The translations under genes were made by a program, and so were the position numbers. From positions 124,001 through 188,000 of the forward strand of contig NZ_BAEN01000022.1 of the NCBI RefSeq assembly GCF_000314975.1: DNA of 64,000 bases, given 5' to 3'. The DNA comes from Aliiglaciecola lipolytica E3. Its GTDB lineage: Bacteria; Pseudomonadota; Gammaproteobacteria; Enterobacterales; Alteromonadaceae. Position 1 is the first letter of the stretch. Each line of letters opens with the position of its first letter. Positions 28,401-35,743 of the stretch are shown here, piece after piece. A model generated the notes under the pieces. The model ran no database searches. It was not told where the DNA came from and saw only the letters and a program-made list of their open reading frames with translations.

Positions 28401-30180
28401 TTGCTAAGCCCCAAACACGCGGTGCACTGAATGTTTGTGTCCAACCAGCAGCGAGTTGTGCTTCAGAGCTTCGACGTTCATCGACTATACCAATGCCGGT
28501 AATTTGCCCCTGTGCATTGCGCGCCAGTGTCGGAGAAATATGCCCGATTATCAGATCAAGAAACTGCCCTTCGGTGTCATCGGGTACAAATTCTCCATTT
28601 GTCCAGTTCCCAATCCAATATAAAGCCCGTGGCTGGTATCCTCCACCAACCGGGTTAACTAACAAGGCATATTTATTATCGCTGATTCTCTCAAAAATAG
28701 GCATTTCCCATAAGGTATTATCTGGTCCCATTGCCGCAAAATTTTCTGCAGACATAAACTCTGACCTAACCCAACTGGAAGAATCACTAATATTTTGAGT
28801 ACTATAATGTAATAAATAGCCGCGTCCTGCTTTAATTGCACCAATAATCATGTGCCAGTCATCCCCGTCTTTCCATAAGTAAGGATCACGCATATCGTCA
28901 GCACCTGTTCGATCAATAATAGGACCTAATTTAGTCCAATCTTGTAAATTATCAGCTGAACTGGTGGCGACAGAGATACCAGGATTAAAGTCGTTTGAAT
29001 AATTAACACTTGTATAAAATGCATAAGCGGTGTCATCTTCGACTACCACATCACCGGACCAAATCCCCTTCATATCCGAGCCTTGCGTATCTCCCAGATC
29101 GACCTCTGGCCATAATGCGTCTTTTGAATGTGTCCAGTTTACAAAATCAGGTGACATCATGTGTCCCCAATGCATTTGGGTTTTAAATGGTCCATTAGGT
29201 GTTCTTTGATAAAACATATGATATTGGCCATTATATTTAACCAAGCCATGAGGTTCGTTAGTCCATGCTGAAGGAGGCATCGCATGGTAAATCGGCCGCT
29301 GTGAATCATTTAGAAATCGACTTTCAGGAACTTGTAAGGCAAGCTCAGCACTCAAGCTAATGGCATCAACTTGTTCCGTATACACCGCTTTTATTTCATC
29401 ACTATTCAGGACACCGAGTAACACTTCGGTATTATCGAAAATGCCATTGATACCATTTACCAATGGAAAGACACCCAAAGATTTATCAATATAGCCCTTA
29501 CCAATAACAAAATCAGTATCAGCAAATTCAATTTCCTCACCCACTGGAATAACTTCACTTGAGGCGACTTCAATGCCATTTAGATACAAATGCATACTAC
29601 CATTTACACCATCAACCACTGCAGCCACATGATTCCACCTATACAAAGGAAATGTTTCTGGCGCTTCAAGAGTGTATTGATTGCCCCCCATAGTTATTCT
29701 GAAAGACCAGCGGCCATAAGCATTTATATTGATGCTAAAGCCTTCATCTTCGCTGGCTTGATGCAACAACGCAGATGGTGTTAATTGTGCATATGGCACT
29801 TCAGCATCTGCTGGGTAATTTTCTATAGCCACCCACGATTGTAGAGTTAACTCTGACGTAGCTGGTAACTCAAGTGGTCCGGATACCCAGCTCGAATTAC
29901 CATCTGTGCGAATACCTGTATTTTGCACCGCGTTCACGCGCTCAGGACTAGAGAAAGCAGTGGTAATAATAAATTCGGGGCCACCTGCGCTATTATGAGC
30001 CGTTGTAACACCATCTTCTTCATCAAACTGTAAGTAGAGTTTAGATTCTACAGCGACCGGGGTTGGCGCTTCTGGCTCAGTAGTAGGAGTGGACTTAGGG
30101 GCTTTAATTTCGTTTCCACCTAAACACGCAGTGAGGATGACAGTATATGACAGTAGTATAAGAACACGATTAACTTTCAT
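25444..30180 (-). CDS. Giant surface GH32 lipoprotein with LamG-like and tandem 4-Cys modules
   Basis: A lipoprotein of 1578 residues (start at 30180, where MKVNRVLILLSYTVILTAC gives a clean signal and lipobox; the frame opens 10 codons earlier). In order: a LamG/concanavalin-like domain (about 40-260), a GH32 catalytic domain with C-terminal sandwich (about 295-785), two 80-residue Ig-like repeats (about 790-990), and three copies of a 180-residue module with four conserved cysteines. In GH32 the nucleophile motif reads NEPHG (Glu at about residue 309 instead of Asp); RDP and the acid/base Glu (WEMPIF) are kept. It probably attacks or grips long fructans at the cell surface. Endo-acting or binding-only roles are both possible. 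Confidence 0.8.
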   Translation of the reverse strand: MKVNRVLILLSYTVILTACLGGNEIKAPKSTPTTEPEAPTPVAVESKLYLQFDEEDGVTTAHNSAGGPEFIITTAFSSPERVNAVQNTGIRTDGNSSWVSGPLELPATSELTLQSWVAIENYPADAEVPYAQLTPSALLHQASEDEGFSININAYGRWSFRITMGGNQYTLEAPETFPLYRWNHVAAVVDGVNGSMHLYLNGIEVASSEVIPVGEEIEFADTDFVIGKGYIDKSLGVFPLVNGINGIFDNTEVLLGVLNSDEIKAVYTEQVDAISLSAELALQVPESRFLNDSQRPIYHAMPPSAWTNEPHGLVKYNGQYHMFYQRTPNGPFKTQMHWGHMMSPDFVNWTHSKDALWPEVDLGDTQGSDMKGIWSGDVVVEDDTAYAFYTSVNYSNDFNPGISVATSSADNLQDWTKLGPIIDRTGADDMRDPYLWKDGDDWHMIIGAIKAGRGYLLHYSTQNISDSSSWVRSEFMSAENFAAMGPDNTLWEMPIFERISDNKYALLVNPVGGGYQPRALYWIGNWTNGEFVPDDTEGQFLDLIIGHISPTLARNAQGQITGIGIVDERRSSEAQLAAGWTQTFSAPRVWGLANDNATITQKAAPELSSLRIDSSLRTQNDIKVNGETLLHTRGRHVEIIAKLDADNTANKYGLVIAASADGREKTSIYYDAERHNVVLNKSISSLSPAANGLSEQTGAYNEEVFGKPEKFHVFIDGSVVDVFINDKAAFSFRIYPTLNDSTGIALYSEAADTLFTQVDIYQLRDMQSKRTYIGAASDADGIVEEQENGEIIALSVTNNTLVDNLDAAQWSINNLPQGVSIGSIQRIDDNRAEITLAGNSSVDFDADLTDLILTVEGSQFVQAQLPNTVSALAPVITAQVETVTFTNLSLVGNADNQVYEGSELGKQIRVELINNSFTTELNKNHWIANNLPSGLDFTLTRISDTEVIFEIIGTAESYANLNKVVTLAISQDAFSNIDPELFGQSAMSTAITFVANKIYNVTLSADGQNNALVIGRFDTAQSSILQGWVGSGDFANPATESAWRGSTVNGAAAQIGEGAVSTCEMNGNINGCDVIEGRLTSPLFTLTENNLFMLLTGGENNPKAVGIRVLDSVGNLLHNYSPAGCVPSYIDGGDDWTVIQASQLVGATIRAQFYDEESGGCGFVSFDHLYQSSESPSDNMVDGGVVTLTQSQLANLSYRVSLPYQDSDESVIATFDDAQVMIEQGWTATGVFANPISANSWYSLTTTADDAARVGLGGLTTCEIAGSGCDIWTGTLTSPEFTVSAEKSTLALLISGGNPQMSNDVGIRVLDMANNELIRLNPGTCSDAYSKNDSNWETLDLSAYVDQTVKVEVFDNETGACGFISVDHIHMTSLSKVDPSLVDFNYVASDFAETNPDQSVYNVTISDDAFTQVIGTFDVPATALVDGWLATGDFANPADADAWLGATSFADNAKVGLRAVSTCELNHNLAGCDAPIGTLTSPTFKVDASRTRLNFLMSGGNGTAEVGLRVVNSANGATIIQYRPNTCSDSRIMGDQHWQSLDLSDWVGQFVQVTIFDEASGACGFVSFDHVHMSATAH
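25447..25995 (-). repeat. 4-Cys module, copy C of the giant GH32 protein
   Basis: About 180 residues running from VTISDDAFTQVIGTFD to FDHVHMS. Cysteines lie in STCELNHNLAGCDAP, PNTCSD and GACGF. Confidence 0.7.
26065..26600 (-). repeat. 4-Cys module, copy B of the giant GH32 protein
   Basis: About 180 residues with cysteines in TTCEIAGSGCDIW, PGTCSD and GACGFISVDH. It is the most divergent of the three in its first third. Confidence 0.7.
26655..27190 (-). repeat. 4-Cys module, copy A of the giant GH32 protein
   Basis: About 180 residues with cysteines in STCEMNGNINGCD, AGCVPS and GGCGFVSFDH. It follows the Ig-like repeats. Confidence 0.7.
28148..28157. promoter_or_regulatory. ACAACGTTGT inside the giant GH32 coding region
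   Basis: A fifth copy of the LacI palindrome lies within coding sequence, about 2 kb downstream of the gene start. It may be an auxiliary (looping) operator as in lac, or chance: the codons ACA-ACG-TTG encode ordinary residues and the flanks differ from the promoter copies. Confidence 0.3.
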
Positions 30181-30203
30181 GAGAATTGACCTTAATGACT
30201 CAC

Positions 30204-30274
30204 CGGTCAAATCACCTTCTTAAAGTGATTGACCGATAATTTGCAAAGCGGTCACTAACCATAATGTCAGTGAC
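30204..30274 (-). other. Two intercistronic stem-loops
   Basis: The 105-bp gap between the repeat lipoprotein and the giant GH32 gene holds two hairpins: GGTCAAATCAC against GTGATTGACC (one bulge, 30205-30234) and GTCACT against AGTGAC (30251-30274). There is no U-tract, so they more likely protect the upstream mRNA or lower downstream expression than stop transcription. Confidence 0.45.
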
Positions 30275-30285
30275 GATATTTAAAA

Positions 30286-32175
30286 CTAGGGCTGAGCACT
30301 AAATTCACTCATGTGCACATGATCAAATCCTACAAAACCACATCCTCCCGCCTCTTCATCGAAGATCAACACACGTACATAACTATCAACATAATCAGTT
30401 AAATCAATTTCCTGCCAATCATCGTCACCATCAACATGAGGAGGCGAGCATGTATCGGGCGTAAATGCGCCAACTTCAGTATCGTCATTTGCGTTCAGTA
30501 CTTTCAATCCAACCAGCGCATTACCATCACCACCAGCCATCAAAAATCGCAATATGGGTCTAGCAGCATCAACTTTAAACGTTGGCGAAAGTAAACTTCC
30601 AACAGGAGCATCACAGCCTTGTGAATTGTCGTTTATCTCACAGGTAGAGACCGCACCAACGCCCAAGTAGGCAGGTGCTGGATCAAAATCTGTAATGCCA
30701 CTTGTGCCTTTCCACGAGCCAGCAATGGCAGGATCCGCAAATGCGCCTGTAGCGGTCCATCCATTTGTTAATGCATCATCAAAGCTACCGATAACCTGTA
30801 CAAATGTGTCATCTGTAATGGTTAAACCGGTATTACTCTGGTTCACATTCTGTTCGACATAATCCTCCATACCTACTCCAGTCATGTGCACATGGTCGAC
30901 ACTAACAAAACCGCACCCACCGGCTTCTTCATCAAATACCTGCACCTTAACAAATTGTCCTGCATAAGCAGTCAAATCGATGGATTGCCAATCATCATCA
31001 CCATCAATGTGAGGAGGTCCACAGGAATCGGGTGTAAATAAGGCTAACTCTGAATCATCGGAAGCTAACAACACCCTTAAACCGACGGGTGCCGAGCCGT
31101 TCCCTCCCGCCATTAAAAAGGAAAGGAGTGGGCGTGCCTCATTAATTAAAAAAGGTGGGGAAGTTAACGAGCCCACAGGCGCATCACAACCTTCACTATT
31201 GGCGTTCATTTCACAGGTTGTAACTGATCTTAATCCTACCTTTGCACCCGGGGGGTCAAAGCTTTCTGTTGCCGTTCCCACCCATGCATCTGCATCAGCG
31301 GGATTTTCAAACGCGCCAGTTGCCAACCACTGATTCGTGGTTGCGTCATCAAAACTACCAATCACTTGTTCAAATGCATTATCATTCAAGGTGACATTAA
31401 ATACGGTTTCATCAACGTTAGTTTCACGAAAATCTTGCTGCCCTGGGCCTGCCGTTACTCCCATATAAAAATGGTCAAAGCCGATGAAGCCGCATCCGCC
31501 ACTTTCTTCATCAAATATAACTACCCGCACAAAATCATTTATCTTTGAAGTTAAATCAATAGCTTGCCAATCATCGTCATTATCAACATGGGGTGGCGAA
31601 CAGGTATCTGGTGTAAAGGAAAATATTTCATTATCGCTATCATCCAACACACGCATTCCTACTGCCGCGCTGCCATTTCCACCTGCCATTAAAAAATTAA
31701 GAATAGGTCTATTAGCATCAACCCGAAATAAAGGTGAAATTAAGGTACCCACTGGCGCATCGCAACCTTCTGCATTGTCATTTATCTCACAGGTACTGAC
31801 TGCGCCGAGTCCTACATATGCAGGGGCAGGGTCAAATTCAGTATTACCGCTGGTACCTTTCCACGCATTTGCACCTGCTGGATTGGCGAAAGCGCCGGTG
31901 GCTGTCCATTCATTTGTGGTAGCATCATCAAAACTGCCGATTACCTGTACAAATGCGTCCACTGAAACACTGATATTTATCAGTGTTTCATTAACGTTTT
32001 CTTCGCTGTACCCGTTGTCCACCGGTACCTCTGGTACCGGATCGGGTGAAATTATTAAATTTGCTGGCGGATCGACTCGATTACCTGCAGGATCTTCGAT
32101 CTCTGTCTTACATGCGACTAAACCTAGCGCTAGTGCTGGTAAAACAGTCATGCTAGTTAATTTAGAAATTCTCAT
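30286..32175 (-). CDS. Surface lipoprotein of three tandem 4-Cys modules (SusE/F-like position)
   Basis: A 629-residue lipoprotein (lipobox LGLVAC at about residue 22) composed almost wholly of three copies of a 180-190-residue module, starting at about residues 65, 260 and 450. Each copy runs from VQVIGSFDDA to GGCGF(I/V)xxDHxxM, with cysteines in STCEINDN..GCDAP and PDTCSPPH, enough for two disulfides. The module resembles the domain inserted in the GH32 lipoprotein at 32280 and recurs three times in the next gene. No catalytic domain is present. In a SusCD locus this place is taken by surface glycan-binding proteins, so fructan binding is the best guess. It heads a two-gene unit with its own operator. 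Confidence 0.75.
   Translation of the reverse strand: MRISKLTSMTVLPALALGLVACKTEIEDPAGNRVDPPANLIISPDPVPEVPVDNGYSEENVNETLINISVSVDAFVQVIGSFDDATTNEWTATGAFANPAGANAWKGTSGNTEFDPAPAYVGLGAVSTCEINDNAEGCDAPVGTLISPLFRVDANRPILNFLMAGGNGSAAVGMRVLDDSDNEIFSFTPDTCSPPHVDNDDDWQAIDLTSKINDFVRVVIFDEESGGCGFIGFDHFYMGVTAGPGQQDFRETNVDETVFNVTLNDNAFEQVIGSFDDATTNQWLATGAFENPADADAWVGTATESFDPPGAKVGLRSVTTCEMNANSEGCDAPVGSLTSPPFLINEARPLLSFLMAGGNGSAPVGLRVLLASDDSELALFTPDSCGPPHIDGDDDWQSIDLTAYAGQFVKVQVFDEEAGGCGFVSVDHVHMTGVGMEDYVEQNVNQSNTGLTITDDTFVQVIGSFDDALTNGWTATGAFADPAIAGSWKGTSGITDFDPAPAYLGVGAVSTCEINDNSQGCDAPVGSLLSPTFKVDAARPILRFLMAGGDGNALVGLKVLNANDDTEVGAFTPDTCSPPHVDGDDDWQEIDLTDYVDSYVRVLIFDEEAGGCGFVGFDHVHMSEFSAQP
30290..30840 (-). 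repeat. 4-Cys module, copy 3 of the tandem lipoprotein
   Basis: C-terminal copy, ending at the protein end (FDHVHMSEFSAQP), nearly identical to copy 1 in its first half. Confidence 0.75.
30865..31410 (-). repeat. 4-Cys module, copy 2 of the tandem lipoprotein
   Basis: Middle copy, with TTCEMNANSEGCDAP, PDSCGPPH and GGCGFVSVDHVHM. Confidence 0.75.
31450..31990 (-). repeat. 4-Cys module, copy 1 of the tandem lipoprotein
   Basis: First copy, after a 60-residue proline/acidic linker. Contains STCEINDNAEGCDAP, PDTCSPPH and GGCGFIGFDHFYM. Confidence 0.75.
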
Positions 32176-32243
32176 ATTATGTTTCTCACTTAGTCCAACT
32201 GTTCAAATTGTTGTTAATCGTGTTTTTTATCACACAGAGCTAA

Positions 32244-32253
32244 ACAACGTTGT
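32244..32253. promoter_or_regulatory. LacI-type operator (tandem-module lipoprotein and giant GH32)
   Basis: ACAACGTTGT lies about 70 bp upstream of the ATG at 32175, just downstream of a TATTAT -10-like hexamer on the minus strand. It shows that these two genes have a promoter separate from the susC operon. Confidence 0.75.
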
Positions 32254-32279
32254 CTATAATAGGTAAATAACTTCTGTAG

Positions 32280-34334
32280 TTATTTGATGTCAGCTGACAA
32301 TAAATCCAATGTTGCTTTTTCTACGTGTGTCTGTGTGTCGCTGCTTAGCGTAATTTTATTAAAAGGCTCGTTGGGGAAGACCAATGCTGACATAACCAGT
32401 TCCCCTCCATTTACAAATACTTCTATGGATGAATTATCATAAAAAATATCAAACTCAAGATGATTAAAATCAGTATCTAGTAAACCGTGTTGCACACCCG
32501 CAAAGCGGGCTTCAAAATCCACATTACCTGACTGAGTGCGGTCAATTAACATCTGTTTTGATAATACATCCACGGTTATCGATACTTTTTCCTGTAAACT
32601 ATTGAGATATTCAAAAACGAGCTCTTTGCCATTAAAATCTTTCAACGAAATACGTAATCTATTTGATCCGGCACGCAGATCTACATCACTAAATAAGGGG
32701 GTTTCTTTATGTACTTGTAGATTGTCTTGCTGGAATTGTTGAATGGAAATAAAGTCGAGCTCAGTGACAGGTTTAGAAATCAACCGCAAACCCAATCGGG
32801 TATTTTGCAAACTCAACGAGCGGGGTATCGTCATTGCACTACGCCATTTTTGGGTAGGCACTTGATTGGCGTAAAACCAGTTGCTCATCCACCCCATTAA
32901 CATCAATCGCCCATCGTCTTTAGGTACGTCAGAGAAAGTAACTCCTGCGTAATTGTCGGTTCCATAGTCTAACCACAAAGCAGGATGTTTTGCCGCATTC
33001 GCTGGCTCATTTGCAAATACAAATTGATCTGCAAGAATATGTCCCCAACCACCTTGTGCAGAGTCAACAATTTCAATACTTGCGGATTGCCCTATAAATT
33101 CACCGACATCCCAGCTAGCGGGTTGTAATTTCTCCGACTCGGGTCCTGATGTCGAACGCACAACCTTGCCGTTTATTAGCAAATTAACTGCTGTTTGTTC
33201 GACATGACTGCCACCACCTACATAAAAATTAATAAATGGATGTGTCAATGTAAACGCGTGTGAACTCAGTCGTCCTGTAGCTTCATCGCCGGTATTAAAA
33301 GAATTGGCTAACCCATTACCATTAAAACCTGTTACTTCTTGCTGATTGCCATAGGCTCCTTTGGCAGGGGTATTGCCAAACGCCGATCCAGACACAGTCC
33401 AATTTTTAAAATCTCCTTCAAAGTCTTCAAATACCTGACCTTTCGGAAATACACCTGGTATTGGTTGTAGTGCATTTTGTATTTCTGGAGCTAGCGTAAA
33501 TACCGAACCGTCAAAATCACCAATAAAATATTGCGTGCCCGAGCCGCCATTTGGAGCTCCCGGCATTACACTGACGATTAATACGTACTTATATTCATCG
33601 GTGCCTGAAACGTTAACTCTAATTAAATCAGGACATTCCCAAACTCCACCGTGCTCACCCCAGTTTTGACCAAAGCTGCTTTCGGCTACCCAATCACGCA
33701 GGTTAGTAGATGAATAAAAACCGATATTATCACCTTGCGCTAACACCATAATCCATCGCTGAGACGGCTCATGCCAAGATACTTTGGGGTCGCGAAACAC
33801 AACTTTACCAGGGTTATTCAACACTGGATTTGCGCTGTATTTAGTCCACGTTCGACCTTTGTCAGTGCTATAGGCTATACCTTGGGTTTGAAAATCGTTG
33901 TTACCTGCTTTTTCTGACTTAGCATTGTGATAAGTAAATATCGCCACCATTGGCGGATTGTCTTTTGTGCCCAATCCTGACGTATTATTCCAATCAACCA
34001 CTGCACTACCTGAAAAAATAGTACCTAATTCGTCGGGAAATAAAGCGATGGGCAAATGTTCCCAATTTACCATATCCCTGCTAACGGCATGGCCCCAATG
34101 CATGGGTCCCCATACCGTCGATTCAGGATGATATTGATAGAATAAATGATATTCTCCGGCATAGTAAACCATGCCATTAGGGTCGTTCATCCAGTTTTCG
34201 GCTGGTGTGAAATGATATTTAGGGCGAAACGCTTCTGCCTCCGTTGTAGAATTGGTATCAGCATTTTTGTTTTGTTGTGTCATAAAACAACCAGTTGTAA
34301 GTAGACTGATCGAAAGTAATAGTATCCATCTCAT
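32280..34334 (-). CDS. GH32 levanase/inulinase lipoprotein with inserted jelly-roll domain
   Basis: A surface or periplasmic lipoprotein of 684 residues (lipobox LTTGC at about residue 16). The GH32 motifs are all intact: WMNDPNG, FRDPK and WECPD. A 155-residue domain (about 297-450, starting VFEDFEGDFKNW and ending GGWGHILADQFVF) is inserted between the acid/base region and the last propeller blade. Such insertions occur in levanases and exo-inulinases of Bacteroidetes. It is the likely main enzyme releasing fructose from levan or inulin. Its ATG overlaps the stop of the sugar-porter gene (TAATG), tying its translation to the susC-susD operon. Confidence 0.9.
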   Translation of the reverse strand: MRWILLLSISLLTTGCFMTQQNKNADTNSTTEAEAFRPKYHFTPAENWMNDPNGMVYYAGEYHLFYQYHPESTVWGPMHWGHAVSRDMVNWEHLPIALFPDELGTIFSGSAVVDWNNTSGLGTKDNPPMVAIFTYHNAKSEKAGNNDFQTQGIAYSTDKGRTWTKYSANPVLNNPGKVVFRDPKVSWHEPSQRWIMVLAQGDNIGFYSSTNLRDWVAESSFGQNWGEHGGVWECPDLIRVNVSGTDEYKYVLIVSVMPGAPNGGSGTQYFIGDFDGSVFTLAPEIQNALQPIPGVFPKGQVFEDFEGDFKNWTVSGSAFGNTPAKGAYGNQQEVTGFNGNGLANSFNTGDEATGRLSSHAFTLTHPFINFYVGGGSHVEQTAVNLLINGKVVRSTSGPESEKLQPASWDVGEFIGQSASIEIVDSAQGGWGHILADQFVFANEPANAAKHPALWLDYGTDNYAGVTFSDVPKDDGRLMLMGWMSNWFYANQVPTQKWRSAMTIPRSLSLQNTRLGLRLISKPVTELDFISIQQFQQDNLQVHKETPLFSDVDLRAGSNRLRISLKDFNGKELVFEYLNSLQEKVSITVDVLSKQMLIDRTQSGNVDFEARFAGVQHGLLDTDFNHLEFDIFYDNSSIEVFVNGGELVMSALVFPNEPFNKITLSSDTQTHVEKATLDLLSADIK

Positions 34335-35662
34335 TAGCTTTGCGCCTTTTGATTGTTAGATAAATTGGAAGAAAGCGCTTCTAATGATTTACCTTTGGTT
34401 TCAGGCATCATGAAAAACACAAATAGGAGTTGCAAAAACATCATAAAAGTGAAGAAACTAAACACCGCCCCTGGGCTGTACTGCTCTAAGAAAAAGGGCA
34501 TAAATAGAGTAATGAGCGCCGCAAATACCCAATGTGTGCCCGAACCAAGTGACTGTCCCTTAGAACGCACACTATTGGGAAATATTTCGGCAATAAATAC
34601 CCAAATAACTGCTCCTTGACCGATTGCATGTGAGGCGATAAACAAAAACACAAAAAACACCACCAGCATGCCTCCTTGACCACTGTTAAACGCCCAAGCC
34701 ACCACGGAAAGAGAAATGATGTAGCCGACCGACCCTAGGTACATCAAAGTTTTACGTCCTGCTTTGTCAATTAAGTAAATGCCCAACATTGTAAATACCA
34801 AATTAACAATTCCTATACCGGCAGAGGACAATAAGGATGAACTGGCATCTAAACCAGCTAGCTCGAACACGCGTGGCGCATAATAAATAATAAAATTAAT
34901 TCCCGACAACTGGTTAAAAGCGGCAATCAAAAAAGCCAACGACATTGGCAAGGTATAGTGTTTTGAGAATAACTTAGCGGTTTTTTGTGTATTTACTTCT
35001 GTTTGAACGGCAGCGACAATACTATCTGCATCGTCATCACCCAATTGTCGCAACACGTCCTTGGCTTTGTTGACATTGTTACCATGTAATATGAGCCAAC
35101 GCGGACTCTCTGGTGCACGGATAATTAACAGGAAATATGCCAAAGCTGGGATGGCTTCAACTCCCAGCATAATGCGCCAGTCATAGTCTGAAATACCTGA
35201 TATCAAATAGTTAGATAAAAAAGCGATCAAAATCCCAAACACTATTTGAAATTGATAAATCGCTACAAGCCTTCCACGATGTTTAGCAGGCGCTATTTCA
35301 GAAATATATGCTGGGACCACAATAGAAGAAATACCCACACCAATGCCGCCAATAAACCGCAATATTGCGAATGTATAAGGGTCTTGAGCTAAGGCAGAAC
35401 CAATCGCCGAAACCAAATACAACAGACCAATTAAAACCAATGTTGGTTTACGACCTAATTTGTCACAAGGATAGTTGCCACCTAATGCCCCTAAGACAGT
35501 TCCCCACAATGCCGACGACATGACAAACAAACCGTGAAATAAATTAGAAGATTGCCATAAAGCCTGAACTGGCTTATCAGCACCTGAAATAACTGCAGTA
35601 TCGAAACCAAATAAAAATCCAGCGACAGCGACAGTGATAGACCAAAAGGCGATTTTACCCAT
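34334..35662 (-). CDS. Sugar-porter MFS transporter (XylE/GLUT type), likely fructose
   Basis: A 12-helix inner-membrane transporter of 442 residues of the sugar porter family. Signatures are GFLFGFDTAVISGA in helix 1, DKLGRKPTL after helix 2, PESPRWL at the end of helix 6, and DKAGRKTLMYLG in the second half. Its tail ends PETKGKSLE. In this locus it should bring in fructose (or glucose) freed by the surface GH32 enzymes, for the fructokinase at 20240. It lies between susD and the GH32 lipoprotein, downstream of a strong stem-loop. Confidence 0.88.
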   Translation of the reverse strand: MGKIAFWSITVAVAGFLFGFDTAVISGADKPVQALWQSSNLFHGLFVMSSALWGTVLGALGGNYPCDKLGRKPTLVLIGLLYLVSAIGSALAQDPYTFAILRFIGGIGVGISSIVVPAYISEIAPAKHRGRLVAIYQFQIVFGILIAFLSNYLISGISDYDWRIMLGVEAIPALAYFLLIIRAPESPRWLILHGNNVNKAKDVLRQLGDDDADSIVAAVQTEVNTQKTAKLFSKHYTLPMSLAFLIAAFNQLSGINFIIYYAPRVFELAGLDASSSLLSSAGIGIVNLVFTMLGIYLIDKAGRKTLMYLGSVGYIISLSVVAWAFNSGQGGMLVVFFVFLFIASHAIGQGAVIWVFIAEIFPNSVRSKGQSLGSGTHWVFAALITLFMPFFLEQYSPGAVFSFFTFMMFLQLLFVFFMMPETKGKSLEALSSNLSNNQKAQS

Positions 35663-35695
35663 TATAATAATTACTCTTCATTTACTGTTTTCAAG

Positions 35696-35730
35696 CGCTT
35701 AACCGACACAAGCTCATTGTCGGTTAAGCG
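35696..35730 (-). other. Strong intercistronic stem-loop after susD
   Basis: CGCTTAACCGACA and TGTCGGTTAAGCG form a perfect 13-bp stem with a 9-base loop in the 81-bp gap between susD and the transporter gene. There is no U-tract. Likely effects are protection of the susC-susD message or partial attenuation of the downstream genes. Confidence 0.65.
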
Positions 35731-35743
35731 ATATTAAATAAAA

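Noticed and set aside
28307-28798. Plus-strand open frame of 163 codons antisense to the giant GH32 gene
   Set aside because: The opposite strand encodes a continuous GH32 domain with catalytic motifs; the antisense product has no family features.
31484-32266. Plus-strand open frame of 260 codons antisense to the tandem-module lipoprotein
   Set aside because: It mirrors the repetitive, biased codons of the real minus-strand gene, has no Shine-Dalgarno and shows no domain.
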